64,000 nucleotides of DNA. Origin: Spirometra erinaceieuropaei. Taxonomy: Eukaryota > Platyhelminthes > Cestoda > Diphyllobothriidea > Diphyllobothriidae. Shown piece after piece: positions 1 through 10,345 of this stretch. Where the stretch lies: contig CACRXP010000394.1 in the NCBI GenBank assembly GCA_902702965.1, forward strand, positions 495,580-559,579, given 5' to 3'. The stretch's first letter is position 1; every line of letters starts with the position of its first letter. The translations under genes and the position numbers were made by a program. Below the pieces are notes generated by a model. The model was not told where the DNA came from and searched no databases. It saw nothing but the letters and a program-made list of their open reading frames with translations.

Positions 1-310
1 CAAGGGTATCATCTACATAGCGAGCCCAGAATTTCGGTCTGTGGTGTCGGAAAACCAGCGACTCCAAACGTTGTAGGACCGCCTTGGCTATGAATCCCGA
101 AATCGGCGAACCCAGTAGCGTGTGCTTCACCTGTTCGTAGATTGTTCCTTTGAACGTAAAGTACGTCTTGAGACTGAACTTCAGGAGCTGGAGTACTGTT
201 CGCTCGCTTTTGAGTGGAGTTCTGTGTTCCGAGCTAAACTAGATGTGTAATTCTGGTCCTGTGTAGGTGAACACTGTGACCTTCAACCAAGGCAACCAGG
301 GTTCGGAGTA
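1..310 (-). pseudogene. Penelope-like element reverse transcriptase fragment, cut by window edge
   Basis: Read on the minus strand, this stretch encodes the palm of a Penelope-like reverse transcriptase. From right to left the blocks are LLKFSLKTYFTFKGTIYEQV, then GSPISGFIAKAVLQRLESLV, then KFWARYVDDTL. The YVDD catalytic box lies at about positions 8-19. The block order and wording are characteristic of Penelope-like elements, whose RT is usually followed by a GIY-YIG nuclease; that part would lie left of position 1, outside the window. The conserved frame is open from the edge to roughly position 215, and further upstream the similarity fades with a stop in frame. I infer an old or partial copy because no start or 5' region is visible, but the active-site residues shown are intact. 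Confidence 0.8.
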
Positions 311-625
311 GGCATTCAGAGCACGTTGACGAGACTTCTCTGCCGAGTGCCCACAATGATTTGTTATTTCTTCTTTCAGTACTGTTCTTATTGTTACTAT
401 GAATGTGAATGCCTTCTATAAGACCAGTTTGCGAACTGATTTGGCGCCGATGAGGATGTCAAATGGGAAGGGCTCCGACAATGTTTCCCTTGTCCCCAAA
501 ACTAGGGATTCTTCCCTCTTCTCTCTGATCTGCGGTAAACTGACTTAGAGGGTTGCAATAATAATACGTTTACCCGTGCCCGTCGTCTTATGGAGAGCTC
601 CCTAGGGCTTTTAGGTTGGATACCA
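311..625. other. Unassigned stretch, possibly the decayed upstream part of the Penelope-like element
   Basis: No clear coding signal. Minus-strand translation has short open pieces that could be the decayed upstream part of the adjoining Penelope-like RT, but no block is convincing. Confidence 0.3.
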
Positions 626-947
626 GTGTCGCAACACTCCGTTACTGATGCTAGTATTATTGCAGTTAGTTACCCATACTGTAAGCGCTGGTAGAGTAGC
701 ATTGGCAGCCGTGGTGGCGGTGGTAGTAGTAGTAGTAGTACTAATAGTAGGATTATTAGTAGTATTCGCCGTATCAGTGGTGGTAGACGGGGGAAAAAGT
801 TTTCTTCAGTGTTGCGACACTGTATTCCCGCCAGTGGTAGTAGTATTAGTAGTAACAGCGGTAGTAGTGGTAGTAGTAGCAGTAGTAGTGGTGGTGGTAG
901 TAGTGGTAGCAGTAGTAGTAGTAGTAGTAGTATTAGTGGTAGTAGTA

Positions 948-1003
<56 letters not shown>

Positions 1004-1068
1004 CCGCCCGTAAGACAGGCTGGTGGGGGAATAGACAATTCATAGTGTTGCGACACCGTATTCCCGCC
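626..1068. repeat. GTA/AGT trinucleotide microsatellite with bounding motif copies
   Basis: An imperfect trinucleotide tract of GTA/AGT with GTG interruptions runs from about 700 to 1003, purest at about 950-1003. The motif GTGTTGCGACAC followed by YGTATTCCCGCC occurs at 809-832 and again at 1045-1068, and its reverse complement GTGTCGCAACAC lies at 626-637. The tract is thus split and bounded by copies of one short sequence. The long valine, serine and leucine open frames across it are products of the trinucleotide repeat, not genes. Confidence 0.9.
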
Positions 1069-2480
1069 GGCTTTTAGTTAAATCTCACCCCTTAAATCTG
1101 AACTATAAACTTGTGCCTGTAGTATTTTTTGCCCCCTTCGTCGAAATACCGGCAGCGGTTCAGTCTGACTCCCATACTTGCAGAACTCAGGAAGTCTCTA
1201 TATTTTTGTAACCCTCACATATTAGGCGCCACGAAAGCCAGGACCAATGTTAAATTACTTATAGCCAACTCTTCCACCCTCAAGGAGACGCCCAGTAAGT
1301 TATTCTGATTTTCCTCCCACATCGCAGGCTTACCTCTTAGCACGCATATACTACCGAGCCCCTGTTTGCACAGCCGATTGCTCAGTGTTTCATGCTTACT
1401 TATCGTGGCCAAGGCGCGTGGAGCCCTGAGGCAATATGACTCACTGATACACTACTGGCCTGTTACCTAGACACCAGAACACTAGCGGACCTCTCGATTT
1501 TGCCAACTGAGTAGGCAGCTTCATCTGTGGGCGTTACTGATGACTCTTATGACTCCAAACTGATTATATTTTCACCGGAGAACTATCTGACTCAGAGCAT
1601 AATTTCTTCCACTGTGGGTCTGAAATCTGCGTTCTCACCAGTTGAAACCCAATGGGCATTAGGGCTGTAGTTGAAGACGACTATGCTGTGCTTTTTCAGC
1701 CTCGCGACCTGCTCCCTCGGGCATTCGGGCATCTGACACACTGTGTCTGGCCGCAAGCGTTTAAGTTGTAAGAACTGTAACTTCTTAACAAAATTAACCA
1801 GTTTCAGACATTGAGGAAAACCCCACTGTAGGAGCGGTGTGGCTCATATGGAGAAGTGGGTAGTCCTTGTCTATCCATGTGTGTTCACTAAAGCATTCGC
1901 AATATTGGCTTTGCCACCCCTCGGCTACACGTGCAGTTCACCAACGCACTGCCCGCAACAGCCAGCTCTCCCAGGAGGAAGTTGCAAGCCAACCCTCCAC
2001 AGCACGAAGAAATGAGAAGAAAGTGGTTATCCATTTTCTTGCAACGAAAGCGGAATCTCAACTTTAGGCGACCTTACTGTCCTACCAGAGCTGCAGCAAT
2101 GGTATATTTGGATTGCATAAATAGATATAGGCGGAACAGTCACTTCAGTCCTTAACTTTGAAAATTTGGCGTCGCCTACGCAGAAATCGATGTGAAGGCA
2201 GTTTTCCTGCTCTGGAATAATTTGCGCAGACTTTCCTTGTGGACGACCAAACTCGTACGCCAGCATTTTCCCATAAGACAGTTTTGTAATTTGAAAAAGT
2301 AATCAAAATGCCAGTGAAATTTGTGTTTTATTTATATTCATCTTGCCTGGAACCAGATAATGGTCTTGGATTATTGTATTGGTACCCATTCCTCATGGTG
2401 CTCTATGTCATAGTTTGGGATATCCCCGTAGGCAATCTATTCAATAGAATAAAATGCTATCATTGGAACAATATATACAT
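1069..2480. other. Intergenic, nothing recognised
   Basis: Short open frames of 60-80 codons on both strands have no recognisable motif. I saw no repeat shared with the rest of the window. Confidence 0.5.
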
Positions 2481-2486
2481 TCGCCT

Positions 2487-2880
2487 GACTTAAGGAATTC
2501 TCACTCGAATCCGTCATCAGAGACAGTCACAGATAGGTAGTGGATGTTACACCGGACCAGAAGTAAATATGAAACACTGACTAATGAGGCCGAAAGACCC
2601 ACTGCCATGACAGGAAACGTATAGAGTCGTTTACCGGATACGATGCAGTTGCCGGTAAAGCAAATACGCCGGAGTAACCCTCAGAACACACTGGACGTGG
2701 AGGGACGAGTATGCAGTAGCAGTAGGGGGGAATGACGTCAGCTCGCAGATGGCAGGTGGGAACCGACCACACCTTCCTATTAGAGGGGGATGGGGTTCTC
2801 GCCAAAGATGTGAAGCGTGAGAGTTGCGAGCTGCTCGAGTAGTGGTTCTCCGGCCCGCAATCGACTAACGGGCACAATAG
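2487..2880. repeat. Dispersed repeat, GATTCTCACTCRAATCC family
   Basis: The left end reads CCTGAC, then GGAATTCTCACTCGAATCC, then a CATCAGAGACA-type end. The same block recurs at 52945-53000 and, more diverged, at 46060-46100. In flatworm genomes I have seen this kind of sequence near Penelope-like elements, so an origin from their terminal regions is a reasonable inference. The remainder to 2880 is GC-rich, with a minus-strand 98-codon open frame that shows no motif; I include it tentatively. Confidence 0.5.
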
Positions 2881-2942
2881 CTCCCCTCTCCCTGTGTGGT
2901 GCTTAATATTCGACTAGGCAGAGTAGAATAGCATTACCGACT

Positions 2943-3123
2943 GAGACAAGGGAGGCTGGAATGGTCGTTTCTGGCTTATTGGCCGTCGTCAGCCAGTCAT
3001 ACCCAACTCCGAAGTGTGGAACACCCGAGGCTCGAACTCGCGACCTGTTAGGTAGAAGCGCACGCCTCTACCCACCGGGCCACGGGCCCATTGCCCTGTC
3101 GGTTTCGATCGGAATATACAGCG
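2943..3123 (-). mobile_element. tRNA-derived SINE, minus-strand copy (left half of head-to-head pair)
   Basis: Read on minus, this is the head and middle of a SINE. An RNA polymerase III A box lies inside GTGGCCCGGTGGGTAG and a B box inside GCGAGTTCGAGCCTCGGG, followed by the family body ending in GCCAGAAACGACCATTCC. The tail present in other copies is missing. Its 5' end abuts the 5' end of the plus-strand copy, so the two form a long palindrome centred near 3125. Related copies lie near 14.2, 52.4, 55.2, 57.1 and 58.0 kb. Confidence 0.8.
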
Positions 3124-3445
3124 CCTACCATTGTATATTCCTGATCGAAACCAACAGGGCAACAGGCTCGTGGCCCAGTGGTTACAGGCGTGGACTTCTA
3201 ACTAACATGTCGCGAGTTCGAGCCTCGGGTGTTCCACACTTTGGGGTTGGGTATGACTGGCTGACGACCGCTAATAAGCCAGAAATGGCCATTCCAGTCT
3301 TCCTTGTCTTTGTCGGTAATGCTATTCTACCTATATCATGCGCCGCTGTGCGGCTGCTGGTTGGGCTCGAGAGAGAGCCCGTAAGGCACAAAGAAACTAG
3401 TGAGTTCCGTAAAAACGATCGGTGAGCGCCCCTACCACTGGGCAG
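3124..3445 (+). mobile_element. tRNA-derived SINE, plus-strand copy (most complete plus-strand copy)
   Basis: This is the most complete plus-strand copy of the family in the window. It starts with a leader like TTGTATATTCCTGATCGAAA, then has an A box in TGGCCCAGTGGTTA, a B box in GAGTTCGAGCCTCGG, and a body through GGGTTGGGTATGACTGGCTG and AAGCCAGAAATGGCCATTCC. The tail includes GCGCCGCTGTGCGGCTGCTG and GATCGGTGAGCGCC. The tRNA-like head is degenerate and is not a functional tRNA. No clear poly(A) or target duplication was seen. The 154-codon open frame across it reads through the repeat and is not a gene. Confidence 0.85.
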
Positions 3446-4994
3446 AGTCGTTGGCCACACGTGAGAAGTGCGGAAGAACGCTGCTACTTGTGACAGCAGC
3501 AACCAGCCAAATGGCTGTATAATTATCTTGCCAACAATCAACATTAGTGGCGCAATGGCGACACTTGACAGTTTGAATTTGGATAAGCAAAAGATCATTG
3601 CTCTAATTACGACTACTGGCGGTGAATGTAAAACTTCTAATTATGATTGGTATGTGGTGTCATCGCCACTGTATTCCCTAAAATTTGCGTTCCATGTGCG
3701 CCTATCACCTCTTAGCTGCGAATGTCTCTGAGGGTGGATCCGAGCGTGAATCTGAAACGTCAGGTAAATAAACTGCTTTTTCCAGTTGTCGAATCTCATT
3801 TTTCTGTACTGCTTCCTGAAGCCCACCTCTTCGCTTCTACCGGCAATTCGTCCAGTATCAGGTATATAATGTTGCTATCGCAAATGATTGGAAGGAAACG
3901 CTAGTAACTCCCTCACCTGTTCACGAAAGACAAGGCTCTTTGTAGATAACTACAGATTCCTGTCCTACGTGGAGTTGTGAAAATACTTGCAGAAAACGTT
4001 TGCTGTGGGCGATTTAACTATTTCGTTAGTCAGTCTAAGCTGACAAGTTTCTAGCAGCATGGTTTTTTGAAGGATAATCATGCATTACAAACCTCATATC
4101 CTGGGCACGATCTTTGATAGCAGAGGCTGAGAACGGCTGTTGGGATTTAGGCAGGACCTTCGACATGGTCGGTTGTTGATGGCATACAGAAATGCTTTCT
4201 TGTTATGGCCCATCTGTAAACGCAGTCATTTAGATGGCAAGTTTTCTGGGACATAGGATTATCGTCTTCGGCGTTCGGGACGTCACATCACCAGATTTTT
4301 TAGTTCACACAAGTTAGCTTAAAAGGTCCGGGCTAGAGCTGTTGCACTAACTTCAAGAAATTCCGAAGGTCATATCGAGGAGCTCCCTCAACGTTTGCAA
4401 ACGACATGAAAATCTTAGGTCAAACACAGAACCAGTTTTCCCTCCACGCAAATGATTTCCCAGGTGTTTTCATGGACCGAACAATGAGATAATGCGCTAA
4501 AAGTATGGAACTTTCATTTTATGTTGAATAATTAGGATTCTTTAACTTTGGTGAACCTGGTACCACTAAAATGACACTTGCATGCTTATGCTCAGACGGG
4601 CGAACATTTCGAATACCTGACTGAAGCAAACTTCCACATCAAAAAAGACTTACTGACAAGGACATAGAATTAACTTCTCAAGCCCACCCTTCATCTTCGG
4701 TCCGTATAAGTTTGAACCCGATGTCCATGATGACCGACGGTGGTAAATAATTCAAAATGGGCCTTTCTAGCCTACCTGTCCTTATTAGCACAAATTTTCC
4801 GCTGTCGCGTTCTAGCCGCCATGAGATGGCCTGTGTGGACTGCAGACCTTCAGCTCCAAGGCGAATCAGAACTACGTGCTTCTGCTTGCAATCAAGATCG
4901 TTACACACTATCCCCAATTTCAAAAGTCCGCATATAGAGTAGAAAATAGTAGTGTTATAGGATACTACACTAACACCACAGGTACTAGCTAAAA
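3446..4994. other. Intergenic, nothing recognised
   Basis: Scattered open frames under 150 codons show no protein family motif. The minus-strand frame at 4678-5121 (147 codons) enters a repeat shared with 33580-33708, so I do not call it a gene. Confidence 0.45.
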
Positions 4995-5122
4995 TATCAG
5001 GCACGTGTTTCGCCAATATTCTGCCGATGCATGGCACAGCTGCGAGGAGTTCGGCCAACCAGCGGATCCCCCAAGCATTCCCGTGCGCTTTCTGGTAGAT
5101 ACTCCAGTTCTGAAATTGCAAC
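4995..5122. repeat. Dispersed repeat block shared with 33580-33708
   Basis: This block aligns by eye, in the same orientation, with 33580-33708. Shared anchors in order are CACGTGTTT, a GTTCGGC segment, a run of GATCCCCC/GGTCCCCC type, and the end GATACTCCAGTT followed by AATTTCAAC or AATTGCAAC. The copies are clearly diverged. It sits immediately left of the foldback element. Its nature is unknown. Confidence 0.6.
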
Positions 5123-5144
5123 TTTTTAATTTCCTCAGAAACTG

Positions 5145-5936
5145 ACTGCTAACTTGGGGTAAATCAGTTTAAACTAATGCCTATAGTTGCAGGCCGAAAT
5201 TTGGTGTATGAATATTTGGGCCGAAGTCCATTAGCCAGAGCGGGATAACCGCGTAATACTCATTAACTGCCGGCAGACAGCTAGTAGTAAATATTAGTGC
5301 TGCAGAATATCATACTAGCAGCACAGTTACTAGATAGTATGGTATCCTGCAAGGTTAGATCGCAGTTGGTAGCCAGGAATGGGGAAGTGGACGACGATCT
5401 TAACCCTAATCGTAACCTTAACCCTAGCCCTAACCCTAACGTCGACCGTAAACGTTAACCGTTTACCTTACCCTAGCCGAAATTGTAACCGTAACCGTAG
5501 CCCTTAGACATAGCCGCGACTGAAAAACCTAACCGTAATACTGAAACCTAATCTTACGCTCAAACCCTAACCGTAACCCGAGGACCTAAGCCTACATGTA
5601 TAACCCTAACCCGAAAATCTGAAACCATTAACCGGTACCCTAATCCTAACCTCAAACGTAAAACGGAGGCCAAATGGGTCACATGTGATTATGGAACCCC
5701 ACAAAATAGCCCCAGTAAACAACCCCCCCCGCCACCTGTAATTCGGGTCCTGTCTACCAACTGCGATCTAGTCTCCTGCAACAATAATATAAACTACTAG
5801 CTGCCTGTCGGCGGTTAATGAGTATTACATGGTTATCCCGCTGTGGCTAATGGACTTCGGCCCAAATATTCATACACCAAATTTCGGTCTGCAACTATAA
5901 GCATTAGTTTAAACTGATTTACTCCAAGTTAGCAGT
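5145..5936. mobile_element. Foldback element with about 190-240 bp inverted termini
   Basis: The left arm (5145 to about 5385) is the reverse complement of the right arm (about 5747 to 5936). The outermost block ACTGCTAACTTGG, then GTAAATCAGTTTAAACTAATG, then TATAGTTGCAG is near identical in the two arms, and pairing continues inward through GAATATTTGGGC and a block ending in GATCGCAGTTGGTAG. No open frame suggests a transposase. The centre is degenerate telomere-like sequence, annotated separately. This resembles a non-autonomous foldback or MITE-like element. No obvious target-site duplication was seen at the ends. Confidence 0.85.
5400..5665. repeat. Degenerate telomere-like CCCTAA tract inside the foldback element
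   Basis: The stretch is full of AACCCTAA, AACCGTAA and AACCTTAA units in loose tandem, for example AACCTTAACCCTAGCCCTAA near 5412-5431. CCCTAA is the complement of the TTAGGG telomere repeat of most animals, including flatworms. Units are heavily mutated and irregular in spacing, so this is an interstitial relic or an internal satellite and not a live telomere. Weaker traces lie at 8728-8747 and 62965-63005. Confidence 0.8.
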
Positions 5937-6099
5937 TAATTTCTGGGGAAATTAAAAGGCGACAATACGCAATTTATTCTACCGAATATCAAATATTCAG
6001 TAAGGACGTGGCCTGCATAACTCTTCAGGGCCATGGAGTTTGGAAGAAAGTTCAGAACAAGGCAACAATGTTTGTTCACACACGATTCGTGCAGTCTGT

Positions 6100-6450
6100 C
6101 CGGACGGTTTGACCGTCGTGACCGACGATGTCCGCCGTGTGCGCTACAGCAGGGCGGACACAGGGACGGCGACTTGGGTGTGATTTCTTTTATAATTATA
6201 TTGGACTTAAGCAGCATCCCCCGCATTCTCTCCTCCCCACCTGTGTCCGGTGTCATAACAGAGTAAAGAAGACCGGAGCCGGGGGTGGACACAGCTGGGT
6301 GGCACGGCGAAAACTCAAACCCGGACGCACCAGCATACCTCTTAGTTCACAACGCACACTGACTGGGATTTTACACAAGAAAAAAAGGCGGGTGGAGCGG
6401 ATACTAATTGGCGCGCCTGGAGCCTGTAGCTTCACGCACCACAACATCCC
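6100..6450 (-). repeat. Repeat family C, minus-strand copy
   Basis: The reverse complement contains CACCCAAGTCGCCGTCCCTG, then a block ending GTGGACATCGTCGG-like sequence, and upstream CTCCGGTCTTCTTTACTCTG followed by CAGGTGGGGAGGAGAGA. The same order occurs on plus at 62640-62865 and partly at 53765-54180 and 13645-13722. A GGGTTTGAGTTTT segment lies where the 62.6 kb copy has GCGGGTTCGAGC, which resembles a polymerase III B box. It may therefore be a second SINE family, but I could not find a convincing A box. Confidence 0.65.
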
Positions 6451-8640
6451 TAGTGTTGACGTTTGTTATGAGTGCGCATCTCTAAGAAGGCCTGCCGGAC
6501 CATGATTTAGATCCTGTGCTGGTTCATTGCATCCACGGCAGGGCCAATTTTAGGAGGCGCGCAATCTGTGCTATAATTACAATGTCACCTGGAGAAGGAC
6601 GCAATATGCGACCCAACTTTGCCCACTACTTAGTAATGCCTAGTGATTCCTACGATGTTGTGTAATTTGATTTGGGTACACCAATTGCCTTTTTTTCAAG
6701 ATAACATAGATTTATGCCTAACCGACGTTACGCTGTATCATTTTCGCCAAAATATACACGCTGACTCGGTACACTTTACCTTTGACTGTCGCCGTGGCAG
6801 CTTCCCTGTGCTCCGCTATTCTGCGTCATTATGTTGTGCCGTTGGGTCAACATTCCCACTTTACTCTAATGGGGTTCACCAACGTTATTCGTCCTTGAGT
6901 TTTTATTTGCTATTTCGCTAGCTTGATCTCTGAACTTGGCCTCTTATCGTGCAGGCACTATATTTAGCTTCCATTGTTTGTTTGGTGCTAAATTCCGCTA
7001 GTACTCAATTTTCCGTGTCGTTTTCAAGGTCATGCGCGGATCTACTTAAACCTATTCACTGAATTAGGATATTTTTCCAAAACTTTACCCTCTTCCACCG
7101 CCATTTTTGCCATCCATTAGTCCCGCCCATAGAACCCCTACTTCCACCGGTCCCGTAGGACGTGATGGCCTGTCCTCCGCATTCTGGATGGGGTCGCATA
7201 TTGCGTCGTTGCCGTAATCTGTTTTATGACTAAAATTTCGACAATTTTACATGAGAGAGTAAAAATTGGAAAATCTTATTATCAATAAGGTTTGACTATA
7301 AAACTGCTTTCTATTATGTCGAGTTATAGAAATGATAAAAATATGGTTGCCTCACATTAATTGGTCCATTCGCACTGTGGTACTATTACTTAGACTCGAG
7401 AAGACATATGATACCCATTTGCCCTAGGACTTCAACAAGTGGTCGTATGTGCTGGTCATCAAGCTCCTAAGTTTGGGTTGACTCAAGATATTCTAAACCT
7501 GCCAACAAACCTCTTTCAGTTGATCATTCGATAGGCAAGTTCGACTGTTGCAATGTACACGTCTGAATAGTAGCCCTCGTACATCCTCATCGGAATTTGT
7601 ATGACCTCCATAGAGAACGATTATGCCCTACAAACCTCCCGTAAAGCTGGGGGCCGAGAGAGATTGCACACTGACGAAGATTCCACGCTTTCAGCAGTTA
7701 TCTGCTGGCTACCTACTGACAAATCTTTATGTCCGTAGTCTAGCTTAAGACGCGTTAAATAAAATTTGGAACCTTCCCTGTTTGCGTTTAACACGTTGCG
7801 CTTCTTAACTTCCCAGTCCATATTAGTGCATGCTAATCGTCCGTGCTCTTCTCTATCCACTTGAAATATGAGGCTTCAAACAACTTCCTCTTGTATGCGT
7901 ATTACCTAGAAGTTTAGAGCTAGAATTGCGACCATGCCTCTACCCCCCAAGATCTGGCTTAGTGGTACATAGCTAGCCAAATGAAAACTTCCGGTATATT
8001 AACAGAAATTCCAGTTCCTTTTAACCAATTCACAGTTCAACTTAAAATCCGATTACATGCAGCATCAGGCGGCAAAATCATCCAACAATCCAACCTGGAA
8101 AGTTGACATTTTGTAAGACTGGTACCACATAAACAATTCTTTTCAGACTACTACAAATGCAAGTAGAGAACTTCTCCATATTCATTAACATTCGCGAAAC
8201 CCCTTCGAGCACAAATTCATGCAGAAGTGAAGGAGGTAGTTCAAAAAAAGAGGAAAAAGGGGTCTCAACCCTCAGGAAATAAATGTAATTGTATCCCGTT
8301 TCAAGCTCAGAATCAGGTCATAACGAATTCCCAACTGGTTGCTTGTTTGCAGTGAGATTGTCGTTTAAGTTATCAATTCGGCTCCTGTCGGCGTTAGAAA
8401 TGGCGGTCGATCGGGCAGTTAGGGCAGTCAGCGCCCGAATTTCGGAAATCTTTTAACGATTTTGCGCATTTTATACAAGCCCTATTCGGCAGTACCTCGA
8501 ACGCAGACAGTCGGCGTGGTCTTCATAAACTGTCGGCGAAAGTGAGGTTTCAGTAAAAACTAAAGACCAGATAAAATTTGCTCTTTCTATCTGAAATCTC
8601 TTCAGGAAAACAGTAGAGGGCATAAACTTCCCCCTCTACG
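6451..8640. other. Intergenic, nothing recognised
   Basis: AT-rich and GC-richer patches with short open frames (largest 92 codons at 6643-6921) and no motif. A minus-strand frame at 7621-7860 includes LKLDYGHKDLS, which vaguely resembles KIKLDYGQNLS in the frame at 11977-12396. This may be a remnant of one repeat seen twice. Confidence 0.4.
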
Positions 8641-8899
8641 GAAAACAGTGCATGAACAAAGTGTTGAGCGCGGAAATATGAACCCCCCACCACCTATAAC
8701 AGGTGGCCTCGGGCTAAATTCCCGAGGTTTAGAGTTAGGGTTAAAGGTAGGACGCAGGAATAGGAACTCTCCTCGAATTTATCGCAGAGCCACCTGCAGT
8801 ACAGGGAGGTTCAAGATTCCGTATCCGATCGCACAGACTTTCGCAAATTGTCTTTTAACAGACATGAGAATCCAAAAGAGTATTTGGCGAGCATATGTG

Positions 8900-9752
8900 T
8901 GCTTCCGAGAAATTCTCATCGGGCCTGTACATTTATATGGGAACGAGGTGTAAACTGAAACGTGTGAGCGATAAGAGTAATCGATTAAGGTTCGTCTTTC
9001 CCCCCAAACGGGTTACGTGAAAAGAGGGGAGGGAAGGGCGGGGTGGCAGTAAGTGACAGTGAGGGTTAGGTAGAAGCGTGTCACAGGGGGGAGGAGGAGT
9101 GGGGCGGGGGCGCGGAGACATGCATGCAGCTAATCGATCCTTACCCACGGCAGACGCGGAGCCCGCAAGAGGTTCTTCTGCCCGCCCAGGACCGGCCTCT
9201 ATAGCCTGATGGCAGTCTCTTCTGCTGTCGCTAGTAAGCGCTGACCCAGTCGCTTAGGGTAATTAGGTAAGGCCTTGTAAATCTCACGGAACCAACCATG
9301 TGTGCGGGGACGGAGCTGTGTATGCTCTTAACTTGACCTTTCCGCAGCCATATCGGCAGGCGTTCTCGTGTTTTTGTGGATAGGTGCCGACTCTTACGAC
9401 CGATATAGCCTGCTCCAGAGGAGCAAGTAAAGGAGTAAATACACATGAAGCTGGTCTGAGCTGGTAGCCTATCCTTACCTTCCCCGCGTAGGACGGGGTT
9501 GGTCGAAAACAACGCTTGGACTCTTGCTGGCGGGAAGGTCCGTGAAACGGCTTGGTCAAAGCGCCTTCTCAGGAGTTCACTCGCCATGTCCCCCTGAAAG
9601 AGGACTTTGAGGAACAGAGTTTTCTTTTCCGCCGTCGGTATGATGAGTTTTGTCATTCGTCGGCAAGATTCCTTACAATAAATCTGTCGGGATTCCCGTT
9701 CTCGCGAATCAGGCCCTGAATAATTCTAAGTTCCTCATCAACGCTATCTGAT
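8900..9752 (-). pseudogene. Penelope-like element C-terminal GIY-YIG nuclease and 3' region, decayed
   Basis: On minus, the linker ELRIIQGLIRENGNPDRFI (about 9750-9670) is followed in another frame by LFQGDMASELLRRRFDQAVS and then the nuclease core CIYSFTCSSGAGYIGRKSRH (about 9450-9390). A further frame change near 9298 leads to PKRLGQRLLATAEE and QKNLLRAPRLP, ending near 9150. At least two frameshifts make it a pseudogene. The 3' region to about 8900 carries CCCATATAAATGTACAGGCCCGA-type sequence that matches the region downstream of the related copy at 41931-42660, so both are from one family. The 5' part is missing, and the next sequence to the right is a Gypsy fragment. Confidence 0.85.
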
Positions 9753-9789
9753 GCAGGTTGCGATCCATTTTCCAGCTTATTCCTATGCT

Positions 9790-10345
9790 AAACAGTCAAG
9801 GGTACCTCCATAAGTTGTTGATACCGTCCTTAGGCTTGGATGCAGAGATTGCGTTAACACTCGTGGTCGGGGCGTCTGCTCCTGAGGGGTCTGTCTGGGG
9901 GAAGCAGGACCGCGCGTCCACACTGTCGTGTTTGTATCCTGGACAGAATCGGCACGTAAAGTCAAAATCTTGGAAGAATTCTTGCCGTCGGGTCAGTTGG
10001 TCCATCGGGTCTTTGGATGAGCGTAACCACTGCAGGACTCGGTGGCCTATGAGGAGAATAAACCGCCGCCGACTGGTAAGTGTTTGAACTGGCGGAGGAA
10101 TACAACGATGGCGAGTAGTTCTCTGTGAAAGGTACAGTAATTACGCCGTGTTTTCGACAGAGTATTATCGGCGAAGCAAATGAGGTGTTCCGCTCCTGCT
10201 TCATCGGCCTGCAAAAGAACTGCGCCTATGGCGTAGCCACTGGCGTCTGTGCCCAGTATGAACAGGGGACGCCTTTGTCAGGGAGAACGAGCAGCCGGAC
10301 CTAACATACGGCGGCTCGTATATCGTTGAAGGCGCGGACACAGAA
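9790..10345 (-). pseudogene. Ty3/Gypsy-type RT/RNase H fragment, decayed
   Basis: On minus, the end of an RT connection domain (AFNDIRAAV, near 10340) leads into RNase H with FILGTDASGYAIGAVLLQAD (near 10265-10205), then ADNTLSKTRRNYCTFHRELL and AIVVFLRQFKH. After a stop and frame change come PDGKNSSKIL and related fragments toward 9790. The TDAS motif is the RNase H start typical of Ty3/Gypsy polyproteins, where it is normally followed by an integrase that is absent here. In-frame stops and frameshifts show it is dead. No LTR was identified. Confidence 0.85.

Noticed and set aside
648..1056. Open frames of poly-valine, poly-leucine and poly-serine on both strands
   Set aside because: They are the translations of a GTA/AGT trinucleotide repeat in different frames; no other coding evidence.
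2961..3598. 154- and 138-codon frames over 2961-3598
   Set aside because: Both read through the head-to-head SINE pair.
4678..5121. 147-codon minus-strand frame
   Set aside because: Overlaps a dispersed repeat also found at 33.6 kb and has no family motif.
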